64,000 nt of DNA, taken from assembly GCA_963678675.1 (NCBI GenBank), contig OY783200.1, positions 17,786,603 through 17,850,602 of the forward strand, written 5' to 3'. This DNA comes from Xiphydria camelus (taxonomy: Eukaryota; Arthropoda; Insecta; Hymenoptera; Xiphydriidae). Both the position numbers and the translations under genes were made by a program. This document shows, one piece after another, positions 10,570-18,800 of the stretch. The notes beneath the pieces were generated by a model. That model saw nothing but the letters and a program-made list of their open reading frames with translations, did not search any database and was not told where the DNA came from. How positions within the stretch are numbered: position 1 is the stretch's first letter; the number at the start of each line of letters is the position of its first letter.

Positions 10570-11184
10570 GTGGTATCCTCAATCGTGGTGTACTTACGAC
10601 CTCCCCTCTTCACACCTTCTTGTGTTGGAGGCAAATAGAGTTTCTTTTGGCAAAATCGGTGATATCTCGCGTCTACTGCTACCAAGTCAGTGTCATCAGA
10701 GAAGTGCGATCTTGAATTTTTAAGACCCACTCATCACCTCGTTTTTCTGCTGCTCTCAACATTTTTATACCGAAATCAACTTTTTCCACAATAATGACGT
10801 TGTTTCTTTTTGTTGGGTTTTTCCCTATTCAGCCTCGATGAACTGTTCTGTAATTCTATCTCCACATAGAAAACAGTGCTCTCTGAAATTAAACTTTACA
10901 CCCACCGATCTTGTAAGACTTGTATCTTTTGATTTCACAACTATTTCTCCACGGCGAACTGCTGCTGCTATCAACTTGGGGTTGTTGTACCTTTTCTGGC
11001 AAGCAGTATGCACAGAAATCTCGTTCATATGTTTCAATAAACGCTCGTCTTCTCGATTTTTCCATGAAATATTGGACGCCAGAAGGGTTTGTATCCCTCT
11101 CGCCTTTACTGTCACCACTTCACCCTCATTCAAACTCCCGTGACAAATAAAACACAAACTTACCGAAGTCCCGGGCTCCAACAT
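10570..11184 (-). pseudogene. N-terminal half of a repeat-encoded zinc-finger protein
   Basis: Translation from ATG at 11184 begins MLEPGTSVSLCFICHGSLN, with the pattern CxxC, then GIQTLLASNISWKN, then VHTACQKRYNN, then a second CxxCG (CFLCGDRI). After a stop and a frameshift the reading continues KRGDEW, then DLVAVDARYHRFCQKKL near 10690-10640. Paired CxxC motifs followed by DLVAxDARYHxxC match the N-terminus of a multi-copy insect protein family whose C-terminus has a GCDTTSA motif and a CXC domain; a separate copy of that C-terminus lies at 51.6-52.6 kb. The cysteine and histidine spacing suggests zinc binding. The downstream portion is lost where family A copy 3 begins. The family assignment is from memory and unverified. 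Confidence 0.6.
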
Positions 11185-12260
11185 TGTAAATAAATGAGTA
11201 TAACTGGCCAATAGAAGAGGACACTATCTAGGCTTATTCTACCTCAGTCCTGATTTGGGTCCCAATAAAACTATTATAAACGGCAAGAACGCCGATGGAA
11301 AAATCCAACTCGACGAATTAGCAAGTAATAGAAATAAAACTTCACAAACATAAATACTGCTGAAAATTATGAAATTTTGCTAAAAATCGTGTAACTTGAA
11401 AAATTGCCAAATTTTGAAAAGCTGCATCTCCGAAACTATTGGACCTACAATAACCATTTGGATCTCAAATTGTTGCAAATTTAATCTACTTCAAAAATGA
11501 TTGGAATGATCTTTGACAAAAAACCAGTACTTCCGGGTCAAAATCGACAAAAACTGAAGAAATGTAAAAAATTTCGAGATTTTATTCATTTTTGACAATG
11601 ACCCGGTCGTCTGTCGAGGTCGAAAACTTGGATTTAACATTGCCTTTTCATCATAAACAACATATCAAAAAAGCAAGACTACCTGATTTGATGCAGCGTT
11701 CACCCCCTTTTCATGTCTAATTTGACTGGACTGCAAGGTTTTGTGTCCGAAGATGTCTTCACACGCCGTAACACAGTATGATTATTTTTCCTCACTCATG
11801 ACCATTTCGAGGCCTTTTCCAGCCTATTTTTAGACCGTAAGATGGCGTTTTTCCCGCGTGACACCAACCGGGAGTCCGCAGGTTGTCAAAATATTGTTTA
11901 GTCCGAAGTGTGGGTCCTTCTTCCAAACTGATAAACGCAACGTGAAATGAGCCGTGTATACTTCTGTTTGTTTTGTTTTGAGAAATGGGCATTCGTGAGG
12001 AAAAATAGTATAGGGTATAGTCGGGAGAGATGGCGCAGCGGGTGAGGCGGTTCAGTCAAATAATTTCTTTGTCTCTGTGGCAATATTGGTTCAGTTGGCG
12101 ACACAGATGATTAGTGCACATGTGCAGTAAGTTTGTATTACCGAACGGCTGTTTTTGTCATCAAAAAGTAAAATAAATAAAACTGTAAATAAATAAAACT
12201 GTAACTATAATAAATATAACTGTATATTGTATTGGCCCTGATTTTTTTTTGTGTAATAAT

Positions 12261-12610
12261 TGTGGTATCCGGAGACTCCCAGCAAAACTACCTGGAGTCG
12301 CCGCTATTCGAGGGGCCTAGTTTGCGGAGGGTTTTCGCGAAATGCCGCCGGTACGTCCGCGGACAGGGTTTATGGCCCCTTGTCCGTAGCGTCAACGGGC
12401 ATCGGGGGGCGGAAGACCGACGGTTGCGTTTGGACTAGGATCCAAAGGCAGTTCGAACGGAGACGCCAAAGACGGACGACGATACGACGGGCAACTCCTA
12501 AGAGCTCACGCCGATCTTATACCCATTGCTTTTTGTTAATAAAACCTAGTTATATCGTTCACGAAACCACTCGGTTGTCTCACCACCCACACTCCATTTT
12601 CGATCCCACA
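12261..12610 (+). repeat. 5' long terminal repeat
   Basis: 350 bp, TGTGGTATCC at the start and CGATCCCACA at the end, so TG...CA termini extended to TGTG...CACA. AATAAA at 12538-12543 is a candidate polyadenylation signal. GC-rich over its first 200 bp. Confidence 0.95.
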
Positions 12611-12613
12611 AAT

Positions 12614-12631
12614 TGGGGGCTCGTCCGGGAT
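12614..12631 (+). promoter_or_regulatory. Primer binding site complementary to tRNA-Pro
   Basis: TGGGGGCTCGTCCGGGAT is an 18-nt perfect complement of the 3' end of a eukaryotic tRNA-Pro including CCA, starting three bases after the LTR. As I recall, it is the same 18-mer used by tRNA-Pro-primed gammaretroviruses. It primes minus-strand DNA synthesis. Confidence 0.9.
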
Positions 12632-12691
12632 CGCGAGTGTTCTCGTGGTGAATTATCCTTGTTGAATCGTGATTGTGTCGCGGACTGAACA

Positions 12692-15600
12692 ATGAGTGAC
12701 AGTGAGGTGAACAAAACAGTCACCGAGGCTAGTGATGCTGTTGGCGAAATGAAAGTGGGTAAGATGAAGCTCCCTGAGCTTAAAGCAGAATTGAAAAAGC
12801 GGAAACTGAAGACGACAGGCCGCAAAGACGACTTGGTCAGCCGACTGAAAGCAGCCTTAAGATTCGAAGAGGAACACGGCGAAGAAGAGGCAGACGAAGA
12901 AGACGACGACGGGGAAAACGATGGTCGCAGGAGCACCCGCGACGATGACGACGATAATGACGACAGCGACGACGAAGATGAATTACCGGCTCTAAGGAGA
13001 ACGCGGAAGAATACGAAGCCCTTTTTGAAAATAAGAGACGTTGAAGACGCAATGCAAAAGTTCAGTGGAAATAACACGCTGAGTGTCCATCGATGGCTGA
13101 AGGATTTTGAAGAGATGGCCCGAGACTGCGAATGGTCGGACATTCAAAAGGTACTGTATGCGAGGAAGCTGCTGCGCGGTTCGGCTCAATTATTCGTGCA
13201 GTACGAAGAATGGGGAAGGACTTGGAAGCAGCTAAAGAAGGCGCTGAAGACAGAGTTCGACCAAGTCGCCGACAGCCATACGGTACACAGAAGCTTGATC
13301 GCGAGGAAGAAAACTGCCGATGAAACATTTCATGAGTACATCTACAGGATGATGGAGATCGCGGCCCAAGCGGATATCGAGACAAAAGCCGTCATCCAGT
13401 ATATCATTGACGGAGTGCAGGACGAAGAAGTTAATAAAACTGTTCTGTACGGCGCGACGACTCTGCGCGAATTAAAGGAGAAATTCGTCCAATACGAGTG
13501 CCTGAAGAAGAACATGAAGAAGAAAACGGCACCGACGACAACCAGAAGCAACGACGACAGGGACAAGAGAACTTCACGCGAAGGTACATCCGGCGGAAGG
13601 CGCTGTTTCAACTGCGGAGAGCGGAATCACCTAAGTGCAGAGTGTCCGGCAAAGGGCAAAGGTGCCAAATGTTTTACGTGTAATAAGTTCGGCCATATCG
13701 CGTCTAAGTGCACGGCGCAGAAATCAGCGAAGGGGGATGTCAACGCAACGCAGCATACCGACGGAAAGCACTACAAGGAGGTGACGATTAATGACTCTAA
13801 GTTAGTAGCCCTGATAGACACCGGAAGCAACTTAAGCTTGATCAGAGCGGACAGGTACGTTAAGCTCGGCGCACCCACACTGGGACACCGAAAAGTCTTG
13901 TTTCGCGGTATAGGTTCCGAGAATAATAGCACGCTAGGCGATTTTGGCGTAGAGATAGTAGTTGACGGAATTTCATATCCGATAGAGATACATGTCGTTT
14001 CAGATACCCTGATGCAACATGAGTTGTTGATTGGTACAGATTTTTTAAACAAAGTCGAAGTCCGTATCAAAGAAGGAAAAGTCTCTATTTCAAAGCCATT
14101 AGATCGCGCAAGGAATCCTGATGTTCCGGAAGTATTCGAAATGGACATAGTTTATGAGGCTAACGGCGTTGACCTATCGGGTGTCGCGAATTTAGAGCAC
14201 AGAGAAATATTGTCCGACGTAATTCAGAAATACGCACCGAATAAAACCCGCGAAGTAGGGGTTAAGATGAATCTGATTTTAAAAGATGACGTACCAGTGT
14301 ATCAGCGACCGCGTAGGCTATCGCCTCAAGAAAAGGAAGAGCTAGGGAAACAAATAAAAACCTGGCTAAACGAAGGTATAATCCAGCCGTCTGGTTCGGA
14401 GTATGCGAGTCCGGTAGTCTTGACCAAGAAGAAGGACGGCTCGACTAGAGTTTGCATAGATTACCGTCAATTGAACAAGAAAGTCGTGAAAGATCGATAC
14501 CCATTACCGCTGATCGAAGATCAATTAGATTCGTTGCAAGGCGCGAAGGTGTTTACCACTATCGACCTTAAAAATGGATTTTTTCACGTCGCAGTAGACG
14601 AGAATAGTCGGAAGTACACGGCCTTCGTAATCCCCAATGGTCATTACGAATTTTTACGGATGCCGTTCGGGCTGTGTAATTCACCTTCCGTTTTTCAAAA
14701 ATTTATAAATGCGGTTTTTCGAGAACTCCTAGCAGACGGACTAATTTTAATATATATGGACGATTTGATTGTGCCTTCAGTAAGCTACGCAGAGAACATA
14801 GAAAGCCTGAAAACCGTGCTCGACGTCGCGAGTCAACACGGGTTAATCATTAATTGGGATAAGTGTCAGTTTCTCCAAGAAAGTATAGAGTATCTCGGAT
14901 ATATTGTTGAGAATGGGAAAATTCAGGTTTCAGAGCGCAAGACTGCAGCGGTAACACGTTTTCCAGAACTCAAAAGCGTTAAAGCCGTCGAAAGCTTTTT
15001 AGGATTAACAGGCTACTTCCGCAAATTCATCCCACAATACTCTCTGATAGCGCGACCGCTAACAAATCTACTGAGAGGGGGTGTGAAATTTGAATTTGGC
15101 GCTAATGAAAGAAAAGCCTTTTTAGAACTTAAGATAAAATTAAGCGAGAAACCTTGTTTGAAATTATACAGAGTAGGTGCAGAAACCGAGCTGCACACCG
15201 ACGCGTGCATGTTCGGCTATGGAGCAGTTTTACTGCAGCGAGACAGCGAGGATAATGCGTTTCATCCTGTGTATTACGCGAGCGGTAAGACAAACCCGGC
15301 AGAAGAGAAGTACACGAGCTACGAGCTGGAGGTCCTTGCTATCGTTAAGTCGTTAAAGAAATTCAGGGTTTATCTCTTGGGTATTCCCTTCAAAATTGTA
15401 ACAGATTGCAAAGCATTTGCAATGACAATGAGTAAGAGGGACCTTAGTGTGCGAGTAGCTCGGTGGGCTCTCTTTCTAGAGGAATATAGATACGTTATAG
15501 AGCATCGCCCAGGTTCGCGAATGTTGCATGCCGACGCGTTGAGCAGAAACCCACTGCCCGAGGTTATGCTGGTGTGCGAAGACGAGGGACTTACTGCCAA

Positions 15601-16822
15601 ATTGAAAAGAGCGCAACGCGAAGACGACAACCTAAAGAAAACCCTTGAAGACGTACAACAGCGAGGAGCAGAGGGCTACGCGGTAAAGAATGGCCTATTG
15701 CATAAAATCGTAGACGACGATCTGCTCGTGGTTATTCCAAGGCCGATGCAATCACAGCTGATTCGACAGACTCACGAGCAGGGACACTTTGGGATCAACA
15801 AAACGGAGTCACTCATCAAGCGGGATTACTGGTTCAGGGAGATGCGCCCGAAAGTAGAAAGGGTCGTGCGGAACTGCATCAATTGTATTTTGGCCGAGAG
15901 GAAGCACGGCAAGCAGGAGGGCCTACTAAACAACATCGATAAGCGCGAGGTTCCTTTGGACACCTATCATATCGACCACCTGGGCCCGATGCCGTCCACG
16001 AGGAAAGACTACAAGCACATCTTCGCAGTGATAGACGCTTTTACGAAGTTTGTCTGGTTTTATCCGACCAAGACTACCAATGCAGCCGAAGTCATAGATC
16101 GTCTAAGCAAGCAGTCAGTTATCTTTGGAAACCCCAGGCGAATCGTGTCGGATAGAGGATCTGCGTTCACGTCAAACGTTTTCGAAGACTATTGTAACGA
16201 GGAGGGAATACAGCATATCTTAATCACCACCGGCGTGCCAAGAGGGAACGGACAGATAGAAAGGGTGAATCGGATACTAATACCACTACTAACCAAACTG
16301 TCCGCGCCGAGAGCGGAGGAATGGCACAAGCACGTAGGAAAGGCCCAGCGATACCTGAATGCCACGCCCAGCCGAAGTACGGGACTACCGCCTTTCGAAT
16401 TACTTACCGGAGTACGCATGCAGCTAAAGGACGACCTAAATTTAAAGGAAATAGTCGAGCAAGAATGCACAGCCATATTCCAGGAACAACGGGACGAACT
16501 TCGAAGCGACGCCAAGAACCGCATCTTGAAGATCCAGGCCGAGAACCAGAGAACCTTCAACAGACTGAGAAAGGAAGCCCGACGCTATAAAGAGGACGAC
16601 CTGGTGGCAATTAAGCGTACACAAGTTAAACCAGGACTCAAGTTTTGCTCAAAATTTCTTGGCCCATATCGGATAACAAAGGAGCTGCGGAACGACCGTT
16701 ACACGGTCGCCAAAGTCGGAGAGCACGAAGGCCCGAATAGTACATCCGCTTCTGCGGATCACCTAAAGCCATGGTCTAGCAACGCGGAGTTTTCGTCGAG
16801 CGAGAGCGACGGAAACATCTGA
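12692..16822 (+). CDS. gag-pol: Gag-Pol polyprotein with N-terminal SAP domain
   Basis: One 1376-codon frame from ATG 12692. Residues 24-56 are a textbook SAP motif (LPELKAELKKRKLKTTGRK, then DLVSRL), followed by a very acidic stretch (60-100). The Gag-like region is about 110-280. Two CCHC zinc knuckles lie at 305-318 (CFNCGERNHLSAEC) and 327-340 (CFTCNKFGHIASKC). The protease DTG is at 376-378. Reverse transcriptase spans about 530-700 with YMDD at 688-691, and RNase H about 830-950. Integrase has an HHCC zinc site at about 1028-1070 and the triad D1095, D1154, E1190 (35 residues between the last two), then a GPY/F-like module near 1317-1327. All catalytic motifs are present. Gag and Pol are fused without frameshift or stop, so stoichiometry must be set another way. 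SAP domains bind AT-rich scaffold DNA in host proteins; a chromatin-targeting role here is inference. Confidence 0.95.
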   Translation: MSDSEVNKTVTEASDAVGEMKVGKMKLPELKAELKKRKLKTTGRKDDLVSRLKAALRFEEEHGEEEADEEDDDGENDGRRSTRDDDDDNDDSDDEDELPALRRTRKNTKPFLKIRDVEDAMQKFSGNNTLSVHRWLKDFEEMARDCEWSDIQKVLYARKLLRGSAQLFVQYEEWGRTWKQLKKALKTEFDQVADSHTVHRSLIARKKTADETFHEYIYRMMEIAAQADIETKAVIQYIIDGVQDEEVNKTVLYGATTLRELKEKFVQYECLKKNMKKKTAPTTTRSNDDRDKRTSREGTSGGRRCFNCGERNHLSAECPAKGKGAKCFTCNKFGHIASKCTAQKSAKGDVNATQHTDGKHYKEVTINDSKLVALIDTGSNLSLIRADRYVKLGAPTLGHRKVLFRGIGSENNSTLGDFGVEIVVDGISYPIEIHVVSDTLMQHELLIGTDFLNKVEVRIKEGKVSISKPLDRARNPDVPEVFEMDIVYEANGVDLSGVANLEHREILSDVIQKYAPNKTREVGVKMNLILKDDVPVYQRPRRLSPQEKEELGKQIKTWLNEGIIQPSGSEYASPVVLTKKKDGSTRVCIDYRQLNKKVVKDRYPLPLIEDQLDSLQGAKVFTTIDLKNGFFHVAVDENSRKYTAFVIPNGHYEFLRMPFGLCNSPSVFQKFINAVFRELLADGLILIYMDDLIVPSVSYAENIESLKTVLDVASQHGLIINWDKCQFLQESIEYLGYIVENGKIQVSERKTAAVTRFPELKSVKAVESFLGLTGYFRKFIPQYSLIARPLTNLLRGGVKFEFGANERKAFLELKIKLSEKPCLKLYRVGAETELHTDACMFGYGAVLLQRDSEDNAFHPVYYASGKTNPAEEKYTSYELEVLAIVKSLKKFRVYLLGIPFKIVTDCKAFAMTMSKRDLSVRVARWALFLEEYRYVIEHRPGSRMLHADALSRNPLPEVMLVCEDEGLTAKLKRAQREDDNLKKTLEDVQQRGAEGYAVKNGLLHKIVDDDLLVVIPRPMQSQLIRQTHEQGHFGINKTESLIKRDYWFREMRPKVERVVRNCINCILAERKHGKQEGLLNNIDKREVPLDTYHIDHLGPMPSTRKDYKHIFAVIDAFTKFVWFYPTKTTNAAEVIDRLSKQSVIFGNPRRIVSDRGSAFTSNVFEDYCNEEGIQHILITTGVPRGNGQIERVNRILIPLLTKLSAPRAEEWHKHVGKAQRYLNATPSRSTGLPPFELLTGVRMQLKDDLNLKEIVEQECTAIFQEQRDELRSDAKNRILKIQAENQRTFNRLRKEARRYKEDDLVAIKRTQVKPGLKFCSKFLGPYRITKELRNDRYTVAKVGEHEGPNSTSASADHLKPWSSNAEFSSSESDGNI

Positions 16823-16836
16823 GGCCAGATGTTTTC
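16812..16836 (+). other. Hairpin over the gag-pol stop codon, no polypurine tract nearby
   Basis: GAAACATCTG and CAGATGTTTTC form a stem of about 10 bp with one bulged base around loop AGGC. The stop TGA (16820-16822) lies in it. The remaining sequence to the 3' LTR (GCAGGATGGCCGAG) contains no purine run, so the usual plus-strand primer site is not evident. Confidence 0.6.
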
Positions 16837-16850
16837 GCAGGATGGCCGAG

Positions 16851-17200
16851 TGTGGTATCCGGAGACTCCCAGCAAAACTACCTGGAGTCGCCGCTATTCG
16901 AGGGGCCTAGTTTGCGGAGGGTTTTCGCGAAATGCCGCCGGTACGTCCGCGGACAGGGTTTATGGCCCCTTGTCCGTAGCGTCAACGGGCATCGGGGGGC
17001 GGAAGACCGACGGTTGCGTTTGGACTAGGATCCAAAGGCAGTTCGAACGGAGACGCCAAAGACGGACGACGATACGACGGGCAACTCCTAAGAGCTCACG
17101 CCGATCTTATACCCATTGCTTTTTGTTAATAAAACCTAGTTATATCGTTCACGAAACCACTCGGTTGTCTCACCACCCACACTCCATTTTCGATCCCACA
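16851..17200 (+). repeat. 3' long terminal repeat
   Basis: 350 bp, identical by eye to the 5' LTR, TGTG...CACA ends, AATAAA at 17128-17133. Followed directly by TAATAAT. Confidence 0.95.
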
Positions 17201-17892
17201 TAATAATTAGGCATCCAGTCAGTTTGTATTCTGATTTGATCATATTTGGTTTGGTCATTTCACTTCATAAACTTTTAAATATTTTTCCTAACCTCAAATT
17301 TCGTTCCGTGCTTCATGTACAAGAATTCAGAAAAGTGGCAGAAAAGCGAAATAACTTTTATGTGTTATTATTAAGATTTATTATTTCTTAAAGATGTTTT
17401 AAGTTTATATGGTTGGAATAATCAATACTTTGGTATTTTTCTTTAAATTTAATTATTTAAGATGATTTTGTATTTTTGTTTTTGTTATTTGGAATTAAAA
17501 GTAGTTGCACTTTTAATTTTGAAGCCTATTCTTGGAGAACCACTCACCCCCACCAATGTTTTCGACTGCGCCATCTCACCCATACTAGGGCGGGTGAGTT
17601 AGTTTTTGGTATATTTTCTTATGACAAATTTTTTACAAAACTCGATAACACTTTTGGTCGATCCTTTACAAATTCCTATATTTTATTGTTCGCTCTATCC
17701 ACATTATCAATTAGGTATTACTTATTCTACAAATATAGTTTTTATACCACTTTAAAAAAGGTGCGCCATCTCTCCCGACTTTATCCTATATCATTTGGCT
17801 GAAATCCTCGGATTTTGAAGACTGTGTTTAATTAGGTCGTAACATGAGGCATGGTGAGGGGACGAGGCTCGCCGAACCTCGCCATGTCTCGT

Positions 17893-18068
17893 GGGGGGGG
17901 GGGGGGGGGGGGGGGTACGACGTAATTAATCACAGTCAGAAGAAACCTCGAATTTCCGCCTTATAACATAAGATTCTATTACTTTACTGCACTGCGCGAA
18001 TTTCGTAACCTAAAAATAACTATCGATCTATATTGGTCATCGTTACGGGGGGGGGGGGGGGGGGGGGG
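17893..18068. repeat. Two long G homopolymers (23 and 22 bases)
   Basis: G23 at 17893-17915 sits in the loop of the nested hairpin element of family A copy 4. G22 at 18047-18068 sits in unique flank. Confidence 0.85.
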
Positions 18069-18309
18069 CACTGAATGCAGCGAGCGCAGCTAATAAACGA
18101 GTAGAGTAAGGGGAACTTGGCTGTCAGTCAGTGCTTATGCCGCCAAAACACCATTGGTCGGTGGAACATTTATTGGTAAATCAGGTCACACCCGCCATGA
18201 CTACCCCGTATAGTTTATACACATTGTATATGTACAATCTTCCATCTGAAATCTTGGAAGATGTGCATATAATTAAAGTTTCCATTTCAATATTTCTTTC
18301 TGCATGCGA

Positions 18310-18800
18310 TACCATTTAGCTTTGAAAATGTACGTCTCCCCCCCCCCCCCCCCATCTCCTCTCTCTGCCTTCCTCCGTATAAAGGTCCCTCGAAGATACT
18401 CCCGCGCTAAAAATTATGCTTATCGACGCTCGCTCCGCGGCAATTAGTCGAGTGCGGAAGCCGCCCACGTTGTGTCGGACAATTAATAGATATAGAAAGG
18501 GTCTATATAATGCACGCGATCGTGCTCTGCGATCTGTTCCTGCTCGCAATCATGCCTCGACCAACGAGGAGGAGGATAGTTGTTATCGATAGGAATGACC
18601 CCTGCTACAAACTAATACCTAGAACGAAGAACCGAGTAGACAGGTAATACCGCTCGATCGAGAGAACCACACTGAAGTGCGGTGGAGAAGATGTATCTGT
18701 CTTCGGGGCTGGTATATAAGATCGGGGGAGAGATCGGCAAGAGGTCGGGTTGAGTAATATTTCCTGGTGTGTCGAGCATCTTCTCTATAATTATCAAGGT
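18310..18800. other. GC-rich island with a C16 run
   Basis: C16 at about 18338-18353, then CpG-rich sequence including a TATAAAGG (about 18376) without a matching initiator at the right distance. No recognisable coding frame. Possibly host regulatory. Confidence 0.25.

Larger units (their letters stand above)
8411..11735. mobile_element. Composite element with arms of about 600 bp carrying a zinc-finger protein relic
   Basis: Sequence 8411-9030 reappears inverted at 11070-11735, starting CCA-TCAAATTAGACAT and continuing through GGTAGTCTTGCTTTTTTGAT, GACCCGGTCGTCTGTCGAGG and a long shared block. Both arms run into the start of the same coding sequence (MSEPGTS at 8946 plus, MLEPGTS at 11184 minus), so the coding start is part of the inverted arm. 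The interior has been invaded by a foldback (9156-9305), element D (9421-10086) and a family A copy (10193-10562). No flush target duplication was found. Confidence 0.65.
12261..17200 (+). mobile_element. Intact Ty3/gypsy LTR retrotransposon, 4.94 kb
   Basis: Complete element: 5' LTR 12261-12610, primer binding site 12614-12631, single Gag-Pol frame 12692-16822, 3' LTR 16851-17200. TAATAAT occurs immediately on both sides (12254-12260, 17201-17207); the true duplication is probably 4-6 bp within it. The two LTRs appear identical by eye over 350 bp, and the coding frame has no stop, so insertion is recent. The domain order protease, reverse transcriptase, RNase H, integrase is that of Ty3/gypsy. 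There is no envelope-like frame. Confidence 0.95.
12013..17786. mobile_element. TIR element B with TATA target duplication, hosting the gypsy element
   Basis: Terminal repeats GG-TA-AGTCGGGAGAGATGG followed by CGCA face each other at 12013 and 17786. TATA flanks both ends (12009-12012, 17787-17790), and the empty target is visible in other family A copies. Without the retrotransposon it would be about 830 bp, AT-rich and non-coding, so it is a non-autonomous element. Superfamily not assigned. Confidence 0.75.
11784..17979 (+). repeat. Family A repeat, copy 4, outermost shell of a three-level nest
   Basis: The left part (11784-12012) ends GAGGAAAAATAGTATA. The right part resumes at 17787 with TATATCATTTGGCTGAAATC and ends at about 17979. 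It also carries the nested hairpin element between CCTCGGAT (17806-17813) and CCTCGAAT (17946-17953), whose loop now contains a 23-G run. Joining the two outer parts gives the continuous sequence seen at 6890-6930, proving secondary insertion. Confidence 0.8.

Noticed and set aside
12580..13143. Long minus-strand frame rich in serine opposite the start of gag-pol
   Set aside because: It is the complement of the acidic, GA-rich codons of Gag; composition explains it fully.
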